From NCBI RefSeq assembly GCF_905175385.1, contig NZ_HG992750.1, positions 186,001 to 250,000 of the forward strand: a stretch of DNA of 64,000 bases, written 5' to 3'. The notes under the pieces were generated by a model that saw nothing but the letters and a program-made list of their open reading frames with translations, had not been told where the DNA came from and made no database searches. Source of the DNA: Vibrio sp. B1FLJ16 (GTDB lineage Bacteria > Pseudomonadota > Gammaproteobacteria > Enterobacterales > Vibrionaceae). A program made the position numbers and the translations under genes. This document shows positions 36,640-45,410 of the stretch, piece by piece; the first letter of the stretch is position 1; every line of letters starts with the position of its first letter.

Positions 36640-37501
36640 AGTGATTTCTATTTCAGATGGCTCGCCAGAAAAAGTGGTGACGCGTAATCCCTGGGACAAA
36701 CTGCGTGAGTTTACATCTGCACGCATCGCGTTAGGTCGCAGCGGTAACAGCGTACCGACCGATGAGTTGCTCTCTTTTCAGTTGGATCACGCGCAAGCTA
36801 TGGATGCAGTGCACTGTTCTTTGAACGTCGACGCGTTGGTCGCGCAGTTATCCGATTCCTACTCAGTTCTCGAACAGACGCTTGAACCGCCTGTAGTGGT
36901 TACGAGCAAGGTAACAGACAGGTTCATGTATTTGCAGCGCCCGGATTTAGGACGCCAGCTTGATGAAACCTCCTGGCAGAAGCTTGAGGTTATTAGCGCG
37001 GAGCATAACGCAGAACTGGACTTGGCTATTGTCATTGCCGACGGACTTTCTTCCATCGCAATACAAAACCACGCCGTACCGGTTATTACTCGCCTGGTCT
37101 CCTTGTTCACTGAGGATGACCATCGGTGGAATCTGGCACCGATTACTGTGGTTAAGCAGGGGAGAGTTGCTGTCGGTGATGATGTCGGCCAGTGCTTTAA
37201 TGCTAAAGCCGTGCTGGTTCTGATTGGAGAAAGACCGGGGCTCACGTCGCCTGACAGTATGGGTATGTACCTTACCTGGGGGGCGAAGCATGGCTCTAAG
37301 GACTCTGACCGAAACTGTATATCTAATGTGCGACCACAAGGCCTCAATTATGACGATGCCTGTCAGCGTGCATTCTATTTACTTAAAGAGGCAAGAAGAC
37401 TCCAGCTTTCAGGCGTGAACTTAAAAGACCGTTCAAGCATTGATGAAGAGAATGGCTCTAACCTCGATGACAAACACAACAACAATTTCTTAATTTCCTA
37501 A
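36632..37501 (+). CDS. eutC: Ethanolamine ammonia-lyase small subunit
   Basis: 289 residues. SARIALGRSGNSVPTDELLSFQLDHAQAMDAVH is the family N-terminal motif. VADGLSS, RPGLTSPDSMGMYLTWG and CISNVRPQGLNYDDA complete it. It binds cobalamin with EutB. The C-terminal tail after residue 265 is Asn/Asp-rich and low in complexity. It is translationally coupled to eutB and followed after 31 bases by the permease gene. Confidence 0.95.
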   Translation: MGKVISISDGSPEKVVTRNPWDKLREFTSARIALGRSGNSVPTDELLSFQLDHAQAMDAVHCSLNVDALVAQLSDSYSVLEQTLEPPVVVTSKVTDRFMYLQRPDLGRQLDETSWQKLEVISAEHNAELDLAIVIADGLSSIAIQNHAVPVITRLVSLFTEDDHRWNLAPITVVKQGRVAVGDDVGQCFNAKAVLVLIGERPGLTSPDSMGMYLTWGAKHGSKDSDRNCISNVRPQGLNYDDACQRAFYLLKEARRLQLSGVNLKDRSSIDEENGSNLDDKHNNNFLIS

Positions 37502-37532
37502 TTTTTATTTTATTAATGTAGAGGGATTTACT

Positions 37533-38937
37533 ATGTCTAACCATCAGGAATATCTGGCTAAAAGACAGTTAAAAAGAGGCACCGCAGGATGGATTCTGCT
37601 TGCAGGGCTGGGGGTATCGTACGTTATCTCAGGTGACTTTGCAGGGTGGAACTTTGGTATTGGTCAGGCAGGGTGGGGCGGTTTCCTTATCGCGGCGATT
37701 GCAATGGCGGTCATGTACTTCACCCTAGTTCTCTCCCTGGCCGAAATGTCCGCGGCGATTCCAGCTGCTGGTGGCGGATACAGTTTTGCACGTCAGGCGA
37801 TGGGGCCGACTGGTGGCTTCTTTACAGGCTTATCAGTACTTATTGAATACGCGCTTGCCCCAGCTGCAATCGTGATATTCATAGGCTCGGCAGTGAATGA
37901 ACTCGTTGGTATTGATGGCCCTGTTGTTTACGCACTTTTTTTATGCTGTCTTTATCGGGATTCATATGGCTGGTGTAGGAGAAGCGCTTAAGGTGATGAT
38001 GGTCATCAGTGGCTTGGCTGTGCTAGCGATATTAGTGACCGCAGGTGTACTGGTTGGCGAGTTTGACATGAATAATCTGTTTGATATCGCTCCAACAACG
38101 GCTCAGGCTACAGAGATGCTGCCTTTCGGTTGGTATGGTGTTTGGGCCGCATTACCATTTGCAATGTGGTTGTTCCTCGCTGTTGAAGGGGTACCATTAG
38201 CGGCAGAAGAAGCGAAAAACCCAGCGAAAGACGTACCCAAAGGTATTATCGGTGCAATGTTGTTCCTGCTGATAACTGCGGCGCTTGTTGTTGTGCTTCT
38301 GGCCGGTGCCGTTGGTTCACAGGTCATTGGTGATAGCGCGGTACCATTGGTTGACGCTCTTAAACTGACAGGTAACCCGACGATCGCGACTGCGGTAAAC
38401 GTACTTGGGTTAGCGGGCCTGATTGCCTCTTTCTTCTCTATTATTTACGGTTACAGCCGTTTGGTGTTCGCGCTTTCTCGTGCGGGCTACCTGCCACAAA
38501 GCTTGTCGCTGACTACCGAGAAAAAAGTCCCTTCAAGAGCACTTTTTGTTCCGGGAGTGTTTGGCTTCCTAGTTTCACTAACTGGTGAAGGCGATCTCAT
38601 TCTGGCGATGGCTGTTGTCGGCGCAACGGTATCGTACGCCTTGATGTCACTGAGTCACATCTTACTTCGCATCAAGCAACCAGAATTGCATCGCCCATAC
38701 AAAACTCCGGGCGGAGTTTTCACTTCCGGTATTTCGCTGGTGCTTTCTCTTATCGCGATGACCGGGGTTTACGCTTTTGACCCTTCCGCATTCTTTATGA
38801 CAATGGGACTGTTTGTTATCGGTGGTGCCTATTACGGGCTTTATAGCCGCAACAAACTGGTTGCGAAGACTGCCGAAGAAGAGTTTGCGATGTTGTCAGT
38901 GGCGGAGCAGGAGTTAGAAACGGAAGGTGCGCGTTAG
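37533..38937 (+). pseudogene. eat: Ethanolamine permease, frameshifted
   Basis: APC-family permease, family hallmark AGWILLAGLGVSYVISGDFAGWNFG. Codons 1-134 run in one frame (37533 onward) and the rest in the +1 frame to the stop at 38937. The switch falls at seven T's at 37936-37942. With six T's the protein would read PVVYALFYAVFIGIHMAGVG without a break, giving about 467 residues, the normal length, with about 12 helices. As written, the first part ends at 37991. It may be a real null mutation, a contingency tract, transcript slippage or a sequencing error. The gene is otherwise undamaged. Confidence 0.85.
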
Positions 38938-38981
38938 TTTGTACGCAATAGCTATAGAATAAGCATTGAAGCAGATAACAA

Positions 38982-39013
38982 AAAGGGAGCCGTGTGCTCC
39001 CTTTACTGTTTTA
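38982..39013 (+). terminator. Terminator of the eut operon
   Basis: AAAGGGAGC/GCTCCCTTT with a 5-base loop, then ACTGTTTT. Confidence 0.8.
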
Positions 39014-39042
39014 ATTCAGTCTGAATCATCTTATGAAGGCGG

Positions 39043-39519
39043 TTAGCTGTTCTTATACTTATGCAGTAAGTCCAATGGGATGTGACAGTAATCATTCGGA
39101 AAGTGGGTCAGTCTGTCCTGATGCACTTCATCACTTGGCACATAGTTAGTTAACTCAAGCACTTCCACCGCGATTTTGTCGGCATCTTCTCTTGCTGAGA
39201 TGTAACTTTTTACGATCTCTAGATGCTGCGGGTTTTGACTATAGACACCAGTTCGGTATTTCTCTCCGACGTCCTCACCTTGTTTGTTTACACTGTAAGG
39301 GTCGATGATTTCGAAGAAGTAGTTCATCAGATCTTCCAGCGAAACCAGAGTAGGGTCGAACTGCGTTCTAACACATTCGGCGTAACCATCGTAGTCCGTT
39401 AAGGTAGAGTTTGTAGCTCCGTTAGCGCGGCCAGCCTCGGTTTTGATAACACCCGGAAGGTGGCGCATAAACTCTTGCACGCCCCAGAGGCAGCCGCCGG
39501 CAAAGTAAATCTCTTGCAT
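39043..39519 (-). CDS. msrA: Peptide methionine-S-sulfoxide reductase
   Basis: 158 residues. It repairs oxidised methionine (S-form). The active-site motif is GGCLWGVQEF (usually GCFW), with catalytic Cys near residue 10. YDGYAECVRTQFDP and VGEKYRTGVYS are further family motifs. I start at ATG 39519 (MQEIYFAGGC), which is normal for the short cytosolic form. An upstream ATG adds 19 unrelated residues. The two C-terminal resolving cysteines of longer MsrA proteins are absent; the only later Cys is in NDYCHIPL. Confidence 0.87.
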   Translation of the reverse strand: MQEIYFAGGCLWGVQEFMRHLPGVIKTEAGRANGATNSTLTDYDGYAECVRTQFDPTLVSLEDLMNYFFEIIDPYSVNKQGEDVGEKYRTGVYSQNPQHLEIVKSYISAREDADKIAVEVLELTNYVPSDEVHQDRLTHFPNDYCHIPLDLLHKYKNS

Positions 39520-39624
39520 AAATCTGTTCACTTGATTGTTTGGCGCATTATGGCGTTGCTGAAGTAAAGAGTGCAAGGCGCGACTTGCTACTCAGACCAC
39601 CGGATTGCTTCCATGGCTATGGAA

Positions 39625-39981
39625 CTAGTGACTTTCTGACCAGACCGCAAACTCATTGCCGCTTGGTTCGGCAAAGTGGAATCGGCAACCACCGGGAAAT
39701 TCAAAAATCGGGCGTAGAATATGCCCACCATGTTTTTCCACTTTACCTAATGTGGCGTGAATGTCGGAGCTGTAAAAGACCAGCAGAGCTGCGCCGTTTG
39801 ATGTACTGCTGACAAGTTCTGATTTAAAGAATCCACCGTCTAACCCCTGGCCGGAAAATGCGCTGTAATCCGGCCCGTAATCGACGAACGTCCAGCCAAA
39901 TACTTGTTCGAAAAATTGTTTGGTAGCAGTTAAATCGGTGCTACCAAATTCAACGTAGTTTAACTTTTCGTGCTGATGCAT
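39625..39981 (-). CDS. VOC-family (glyoxalase-like) protein
   Basis: 118 residues, one VOC domain (LNYVEFGSTDLTATKQFFEQVFGWTF; LEP-type C-term FAEPSGNEFAVWSE). It resembles the small bleomycin-resistance/dioxygenase group (family TIGR/COG3324-like). Function unknown. It lies between msrA and pncA on the same strand, with gaps of 105 and 29 bases. Confidence 0.78.
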   Translation of the reverse strand: MHQHEKLNYVEFGSTDLTATKQFFEQVFGWTFVDYGPDYSAFSGQGLDGGFFKSELVSSTSNGAALLVFYSSDIHATLGKVEKHGGHILRPIFEFPGGCRFHFAEPSGNEFAVWSESH

Positions 39982-40010
39982 GGTGATATCCCTATTCTTA
40001 CTCTGTTCAA

Positions 40011-40664
40011 TCAGGCAAAATTTTCAACAATGATCTCTTCGGCATTGTCGACAAATATCGCGCCTTTTTCTTTCATTTCGGCGATAACGCTTTCAACATT
40101 ATCTGGCAAAACCGCACGGGTTGAAGCCAGGTTGACGATGACCTTATAGCCTAGTTCTAACGCCTGCATTACGGATTTTTTCACACAGAAATCTAGGGCT
40201 AATCCGCCTACGATAAGAGTATCGATATCGTTGCATTTCAGGAACTCATTTGCGCCGGTTGTTTTGGTATCGGCGACATCATGAAAGAAAACACCGTAGG
40301 GGTGGGCATCCGGATCCATGCCTTTGTTGACCTGGAAGTCATACTCCAAAACGGGCGGTAAACCGTCTAGCAGTTCAACACCTGTTGTGCCGAGTACGCA
40401 GTGGCGATTCCATTTCACGTCTACATTTGGTAAGCCAACAGGCTCAAGCATATTGGCTGGCGTTTCAGCATCCCACGCCGCTTTGGGTGGGTGTAAGTCC
40501 CTGCTTACCAGTTTTAAGCGGCCTTTAGCGTGGTTTTTAAGCAGCTCCGGCACAATCTCCAGTGCGCCAGCTACTGGCAGTTCTTCGGGACAAAGTTCAC
40601 TGAATCCTTTCTCAGGATCGACATCGAACACCGCGGTGGTCTGATAGTTAACTCGAACAGTCAT
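40011..40664 (-). CDS. pncA: Nicotinamidase (cysteine hydrolase family)
   Basis: 217 residues. It hydrolyses nicotinamide to nicotinate for NAD salvage. Catalytic triad: Asp14 (AVFDVDPEKGF), Lys (QVNKGMDPDAHPYG) and Cys (GGLALDFCVKKSVMQALELGY). The metal site is SRDLHPP. Overall alignment with E. coli PncA is evident but the N-terminal motif departs from VDLQNDF. AAGGAG lies 7 bases before the ATG. It follows nrtR after 32 bases, and its product feeds PncB encoded on the other side of nrtR. Confidence 0.86.
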   Translation of the reverse strand: MTVRVNYQTTAVFDVDPEKGFSELCPEELPVAGALEIVPELLKNHAKGRLKLVSRDLHPPKAAWDAETPANMLEPVGLPNVDVKWNRHCVLGTTGVELLDGLPPVLEYDFQVNKGMDPDAHPYGVFFHDVADTKTTGANEFLKCNDIDTLIVGGLALDFCVKKSVMQALELGYKVIVNLASTRAVLPDNVESVIAEMKEKGAIFVDNAEEIIVENFA

Positions 40665-40696
40665 GGCAGACTCCTTGTCTGTCTGGTTGCCTGCGT

Positions 40697-41422
40697 TTAT
40701 CCACGCAAGCAGTTTTGAAAAAAGGTCACTTCGTCGCTGGTGAGGGTATATACCATAGCGGGCTTACCGCCTTTACCTCTGTTGGTGGATGCGACTTTAT
40801 TGGTTGGCTTCAGTACGCCGGAATCGATCAAACGACGTTTGATGGTCATACGGCTGATGTCGATGCCAAACTCCTGATAGGCCGAGATGATATCGGCGAC
40901 CAAAAACTCTTTATCTAACGCAAACAGCAACACTGATGTGTACTCGATAGAAGCACGCAGCTTTTGCCATGCTTTTTCAATAGTTTTCTGATGGTCGAAT
41001 GCCAGAGTCTCTTCACCATTTAGGATCGCCTGAAGCGGGAACCATTTTAGATGGCAATCAGGCACCCCGGCATTATTGATTTGCTCAACATTATTACGGT
41101 CAACCAAAGCATAGTGGGTGATATTCAAGCTCCAGTCATCCGGATCTCGTTTGGGATCACCGTCAACAAAAGCTTCGCTGAAGTGGCGGGGGTAGGTATG
41201 GATTTTTTCGCGGCAAATTCGGCGTCGCGCTGCTTCGAAGTTTTCATCCGCAGGACGCCCGCCTTCACTGGTTAGATCTTTATCGAAGACAAATCCACCC
41301 GGCAATGCCCATACGCCGTGGTAAGGCCGTTTCGGATTCGAGCGCTTAATCAGTAACACTTCCAATCCTCTATCGGCACAGCCAGAGAGCCTGAACGGAA
41401 TAATGTCGACAGTTACGATCAT
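40697..41422 (-). CDS. nrtR: NrtR-type regulator (degenerate Nudix domain plus winged helix)
   Basis: 241 residues. N-terminal Nudix-like domain (1-150) and C-terminal winged HTH (about 165-235; FGIDISRMTIKRRLIDSGVLKP). NrtR represses NAD synthesis genes and is released by ADP-ribose. The Nudix helix reads RRRICREKI in place of RExxEExG, so the catalytic glutamates are lost and the domain probably only senses. It is divergent from pncB across an intergenic region with two copies of TAGTTAGTAACAAAA, and co-transcribed with pncA. Confidence 0.88.
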   Translation of the reverse strand: MIVTVDIIPFRLSGCADRGLEVLLIKRSNPKRPYHGVWALPGGFVFDKDLTSEGGRPADENFEAARRRICREKIHTYPRHFSEAFVDGDPKRDPDDWSLNITHYALVDRNNVEQINNAGVPDCHLKWFPLQAILNGEETLAFDHQKTIEKAWQKLRASIEYTSVLLFALDKEFLVADIISAYQEFGIDISRMTIKRRLIDSGVLKPTNKVASTNRGKGGKPAMVYTLTSDEVTFFQNCLRG

Positions 41423-41612
41423 GCTTGGTTCCTAATAATGATTTGTAAGTAATCTAGCGCATAATTAGAGCTCAATCAATGGGTAAGTAACGTATTGTTA
41501 TTAACTTGGTGTTGTTTGAAAGTAGCTAATGTTAAGCATGACAGTGCCTATGATTAATAGTTATTCACAGGTGGGTTTAAATTTTCAACCATAAAAACTT
41601 TAAAGAAAAGAG

Positions 41613-41627
41613 TAGTTAGTAACAAAA
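41613..41627 (+). promoter_or_regulatory. Candidate NrtR site 1 at pncB promoter
   Basis: TAGTTAGTAACAAAA, directly before a -35-like TTGACA (41629-41634). TATTGT (41652-41657) is a possible -10 after a 17-base spacer. The outer arms GTTAGT/ACTAAC (41615-41641) form an inverted repeat. Confidence 0.6.
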
Positions 41628-41667
41628 GTTGACAAACTAACGGTGGGTGTTTATTGTTTACGCAAAT

Positions 41668-41682
41668 TAGTTAGTAACAAAA
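41668..41682 (+). promoter_or_regulatory. Candidate NrtR site 2 at pncB promoter
   Basis: A second exact copy of TAGTTAGTAACAAAA, 55 bases after the first, just past the predicted transcription start. Two operators straddling a promoter suggest repression. Confidence 0.6.
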
Positions 41683-41721
41683 AGTTATTTACTCGGTAAA
41701 GGGTATGTGGAAGGGCTCCTG

Positions 41722-43032
41722 ATGACAACCAACCTATTTTCTTCTCGCATCATTCAAAGCGCGCTGGACTTTGATGTTTACAAAGTGAACATGATGAGTG
41801 CTGTTGCCGCGCTCTATCCTGATGTGATGGTGTCATACAAATTTATCGTGCGAAGCGAAGAAGATTTGTCGGAAATGCTTCCCGTAGTACAAGCAGAAAT
41901 CCTGAAGCTACAAGATATTCGCTTTACCGAAGACGAAATTGAGTACATGAAGTGCGTTGCGCCATACCTCAAACCTGCATTTGTCGATGCGCTGCGTCAC
42001 TTCCGTTTTAATCCCCGAAATGATGTCGATTTGCATAATAAAATTATGCCTGACGGTACCAGCCAACTGCGCATCACTATCAGTGGGTTGTGGAAAGAGA
42101 CAATTCTGTACGAAACCATCATCATGAGCATCGTTTCCGAAGTTCGTAGTCGTCAGCGCTGGGCTGATATTCCGTTCGCGCAATTTCAGACGGTGCTAGA
42201 AGATAAAGTCCGTTATCTGAAATCTGAGCTGAAACGACGCAATATCACCAACTTTAAATTTTCCGATATGTCGACCCGCCGCCGTTTCTCTTTCAAGGCT
42301 CAAAAAGCCATGCTGGAATATTTGTGTAAGGAGTTGCCAGATTGTCTTACAGGAACCAGCAACTATCATTTGGCGCGTGAGCTAAACCTGACGCCAATTG
42401 GTACGGTCGCGCATGAATGGTTTATGGGGCATCAGGCGTTGGTTAGCGTACGCGACTCACAAAAAATTGCGTTGCAACGCTGGCAAGAGATGTTTAATGG
42501 TGCGTTAGGTATAGCATTAACAGACACTATCGGGATTGATGCCTTCCTGAAAGACTTTGATGAAGACCTGAGTAATGCCTACTTCGGCGTACGTCATGAC
42601 AGTGGTTGCCCTTTTGCCTGGGGCGAAAAAATGATTAAGCACTATCAGTCACTGAATATCGATCCTATGACCAAGACCCTGGTGTTTACCGATGGGCTGA
42701 ACTTTGAGCAAGCGCTGAATATTTGCGAGCACTTCCAGGGCAGAGTTCAGGTGAGCTTTGGTATCGGTACTTTCCTTGCCAATGACATGGGCGATTATGT
42801 TAATGACAAAGGAGAGGTATATCAGCCACTTTCTATGGTGATTAAACTTGTTTCCTGTAATGACTCTCCTGTCGCAAAGATCAGTGATGAGCCAGAAAAA
42901 GCGATGTGTGAAGATATCTTCTTTCTGATGAATCTGAAGCGCCGATTTGAGCAACCGTTGGATTTAGACGAGTGCCGGGATCTCATTGACCGTCTTGAAA
43001 ATGAAGGGCAAAACTACCTGATTGATGCCTGA
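41722..43032 (+). CDS. pncB: Nicotinate phosphoribosyltransferase
   Basis: 436 residues. It makes nicotinate mononucleotide from nicotinate and PRPP. SALDFDVYKVNMMSAV, NFKFSDMSTRRRFSFKAQ, LTGTSNYHLARELNLTPIGTVAHEW and GVRHDSGCPFAWGEKMIKHY are family motifs. It has the histidine that is autophosphorylated in enteric homologues (VAHEWFMGHQ). I start at ATG 41722, with AAGGG 6 bases upstream. A GTG 5 codons earlier lacks support. Confidence 0.94.
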   Translation: MTTNLFSSRIIQSALDFDVYKVNMMSAVAALYPDVMVSYKFIVRSEEDLSEMLPVVQAEILKLQDIRFTEDEIEYMKCVAPYLKPAFVDALRHFRFNPRNDVDLHNKIMPDGTSQLRITISGLWKETILYETIIMSIVSEVRSRQRWADIPFAQFQTVLEDKVRYLKSELKRRNITNFKFSDMSTRRRFSFKAQKAMLEYLCKELPDCLTGTSNYHLARELNLTPIGTVAHEWFMGHQALVSVRDSQKIALQRWQEMFNGALGIALTDTIGIDAFLKDFDEDLSNAYFGVRHDSGCPFAWGEKMIKHYQSLNIDPMTKTLVFTDGLNFEQALNICEHFQGRVQVSFGIGTFLANDMGDYVNDKGEVYQPLSMVIKLVSCNDSPVAKISDEPEKAMCEDIFFLMNLKRRFEQPLDLDECRDLIDRLENEGQNYLIDA

Positions 43033-43088
43033 ATTCTACCTGTCTTTACCAAGTTGATAATATCCATCTATCGTATCGATAAAAATTA

Positions 43089-43135
43089 GTTGGGTAACGG
43101 TAGAGGGGGATTTCGCTATAGTACCAATACCCAAC
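43089..43135. repeat. Inverted repeat after pncB
   Basis: Arms GTTGGGTA-AC-GGTA and TACC-AA-TACCCAAC form a stem broken by one 2x2 internal loop, around a 19-base loop. No T-tract follows. It may end the pncB transcript or bind a regulator. Confidence 0.55.
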
Positions 43136-43265
43136 GTTGCGGTACTGTGGACGGTGTGCATACACTGGAAACTCATTTCAGCCTGACCCTCTGGCTAAAC
43201 TGTGCGTCTAACTGCTTCTTGATGACTTTGGGCTTCAGCATATTAGCTTGAATCGGGAGTGTAAG

Positions 43266-43625
43266 ATGAATTTAGTTGTACATTTGCAAAAGAAAGCAAT
43301 AAGAAAATACGGCTATGAACTGGCGACCCGTCAGGCATGGAAGTGTGGGATCAAAGCTAATCTGGTAAGGCGTGTTATTGGTCTGTTTAAAGGTCAAATT
43401 GTATGTGTTGTGGAAGGATGCCGCGCCGAGCTTTCTACGCCAATCAACAACCAGCTTCACGATGATGACAAGCAAGGTCGCTATGTTTTTGTCGGGGGTG
43501 TTTGCTGGGAGCCAAACAATATCATCGCTCCGGGTTTTCCTGATTTTATGTTTATGCATCTGCGTAACATGAGCCATCGACATAAATACATATCGGATGA
43601 TGAGCTTTTTCTCAGCCTGGCGTAA
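43266..43625 (+). CDS. Conserved protein of unknown function
   Basis: 119 residues, no signal peptide or membrane segment. It starts at ATG 43266 (MNLVVHLQKKAIRKYGYEL), with GGAG upstream. The N-terminal half is basic and the C-terminal half contains GRYVFVGGVCWEPNNIIAPGFPDFMF. Three Cys, no recognisable motif. It stands alone. Confidence 0.65.
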   Translation: MNLVVHLQKKAIRKYGYELATRQAWKCGIKANLVRRVIGLFKGQIVCVVEGCRAELSTPINNQLHDDDKQGRYVFVGGVCWEPNNIIAPGFPDFMFMHLRNMSHRHKYISDDELFLSLA

Positions 43626-43837
43626 TTGCTCTGACGTTATCTATTGACCAATAGGACTCTGCTTGATAAGTCGAGTTCAGCCAAAAGCTGTGGTACAAAC
43701 CCTATTCATTCGACATTTCTTTAAAAACACTATTTTTTTACTTTTTAATTACAAAGGGCTTATTTCCTCTTGATGTGAATGCTTTTTTACCACTTAGTAT
43801 ACCGCGCATAGAAAAACATGATGATAGGATGTAAATC

Positions 43838-44356
43838 GTGAATATCAAATCTTGTGCAACTGTGGCGGTGGTTGTTGCAGTGTTAGCAGGTTGTAAAGTA
43901 GGCGAGCCATCGGCTCCAACGCAAGCAAATATCACTCTGATTGAGGCGGTGACCGAAACGGTCAAGAATCCTCAACAAGTGTGTAAAGATGTGGTAGTGA
44001 CACAGCAAGTTGAACCGACTGACGGCAATAAGCTCCTGGGCACTATCGGTGGCGCAGCGGCAGGGGCTGCACTGGGTAATCAGATTGGAGGTGGCTCTGG
44101 GAAAGTCATTGCTACAGCCGCTGGGACGATTGCGGGCGCATTAACTGGTCGTCAAATCCAGGAAAATGTACAACAAGGTGATGTGGTCACGACTACGAAA
44201 CAGCAGTGTCACACAGAGTACACAACGTCTGAAAAAGTTGTCGGATATGATGTCACTTATGAAGTCGCGGGAGCTCCAACAACAGTCCGTCTTGCGAGCA
44301 AGCCGGCGACCAGGAGTTTTCCGGTTCAAGACGGTAACGTAGTACTACCCCAGTAA
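43838..44356 (+). CDS. Glycine-zipper 2TM outer membrane lipoprotein
   Basis: 172 residues. The GTG start at 43838 has AGGATG upstream. Lipobox VLAGC (Cys19). A glycine-zipper hairpin lies at about 68-105 (LLGTIGGAAAGAALGNQIGG; GTIAGALTGRQIQ). A Cys pair (QQVCKDVVV; KQQCHTEY) flanks it. It belongs to the SlyB/PF05433-like lipoproteins that insert in the outer membrane. Role unknown. Confidence 0.8.
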   Translation: MNIKSCATVAVVVAVLAGCKVGEPSAPTQANITLIEAVTETVKNPQQVCKDVVVTQQVEPTDGNKLLGTIGGAAAGAALGNQIGGGSGKVIATAAGTIAGALTGRQIQENVQQGDVVTTTKQQCHTEYTTSEKVVGYDVTYEVAGAPTTVRLASKPATRSFPVQDGNVVLPQ

Positions 44357-44370
44357 TGGATTTAAACTGA

Positions 44371-44406
44371 AAAGCCCTTTTGTATTTAGCAAAAAGGCTT
44401 TTTTGG
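44371..44406. terminator. Terminator between convergent genes
   Basis: AAAGCC(C)TTTTG/CAAAAAGGCTTT stem and TTTTT. It can serve the lipoprotein gene and the leftward EamA gene. Confidence 0.85.
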
Positions 44407-44409
44407 GTT

Positions 44410-45318
44410 TTAGGTAATGTGCACCCCTTGCGGGTCCTGCTCTTTGTGTACATGGATTTGAGCTTGTTGCTTCTGAATGCGGCGCTCTCTTTTTGATAGC
44501 CAAATTAATGGTACGACTATCATGGCGGTACCGATGGCCATGAAAATATCAGGCACTTCGTCAAACCAAATAAATCCAATTACAGCTGCGCCTATTAGGC
44601 CACTGTATTCTGCACTGGCAATCTTATTACTTTCGATTGAACGATAGGCGAGTACACAAGTCGCTGCGTATATCATGATAAAAAGACTTGAACCCGCAGC
44701 GACCGGAAAAGCGCTCCAAACCCAAGGCTCTGCCTCAATAAACACCAGTAAAAGCGCGACTGGAATGCCAGCTAAGTTAGTCATCAGTAATGTGTGTATT
44801 ACGGATTGCTCTCTTGGTACTTTGCGAATCAATAAGTTATTGATGGCCAGACAGACAGCGACGATAAATGCTGAAATAGCTGCCCAGCCGATTTGATCCG
44901 GACGAATGATTACCAGAACACCTAAAAATCCCATGATGGCTGCAGCAACTGACTGTTTTGAAAGCTGTTCATTAAAAAATAGTGCAGCGATAGGTAGCAT
45001 AATCAGTGGCGCGGCATAGAAAATTGCGTTCGCTGTCGCGAGTGGTAGTGAGGTTATCGCAACCACCATGAACACCGCGCCAAGTAACCAGATATGGGCT
45101 CGAATCGCGTGCCACTTGAATCCTTCCATGAAATGAGTTGGTCGATTCAGTAAGCAAAAAGGTAGCAAAAACAGTACAGCCGAAACTTGTCGAAATAACA
45201 CGAACTGGAACACAGGCACTTCATTACCGACGCTTTTAATCAAAGAGTCTGAAATTATCGCGATTAGGTTTCCAACAACTAATAGCAGCATAGCTGCTCC
45301 GACAGATGTGACTTTCAC
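44410..45318 (-). CDS. EamA/DMT-family permease
   Basis: 302 residues, about 10 membrane helices in two EamA repeats (QFVLFRQVSAVLFLLPF; second repeat with EYSGLIGAAVIGFIWFDEVP). A likely exporter of unknown metabolites. Divergent from the LysR gene at 45411, with which it forms a typical regulator/exporter pair. Confidence 0.85.
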   Translation of the reverse strand: MKVTSVGAAMLLLVVGNLIAIISDSLIKSVGNEVPVFQFVLFRQVSAVLFLLPFCLLNRPTHFMEGFKWHAIRAHIWLLGAVFMVVAITSLPLATANAIFYAAPLIMLPIAALFFNEQLSKQSVAAAIMGFLGVLVIIRPDQIGWAAISAFIVAVCLAINNLLIRKVPREQSVIHTLLMTNLAGIPVALLLVFIEAEPWVWSAFPVAAGSSLFIMIYAATCVLAYRSIESNKIASAEYSGLIGAAVIGFIWFDEVPDIFMAIGTAMIVVPLIWLSKRERRIQKQQAQIHVHKEQDPQGVHIT

Positions 45319-45410
45319 TTTTTATCTCCTCATTCTTTGCGCAAGAGTAGGTGATGTCATAGGATGAAGTGAAGTGATATTTATTAGTTTAAATATGAGA
45401 TTTTTAGATA

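Noticed and set aside
37897..37935. An independent start at 37897 for the second half of the ethanolamine permease
   Set aside because: The first residues in that frame are the shifted reading of the first half. Similarity to the permease begins only at the T-run, so this is a frameshift and not a separate gene.
41613..41682. CRISPR or tandem repeat from the two TAGTTAGTAACAAAA copies
   Set aside because: There are only two copies, within a promoter next to a regulator gene, so an operator pair is the simpler reading.
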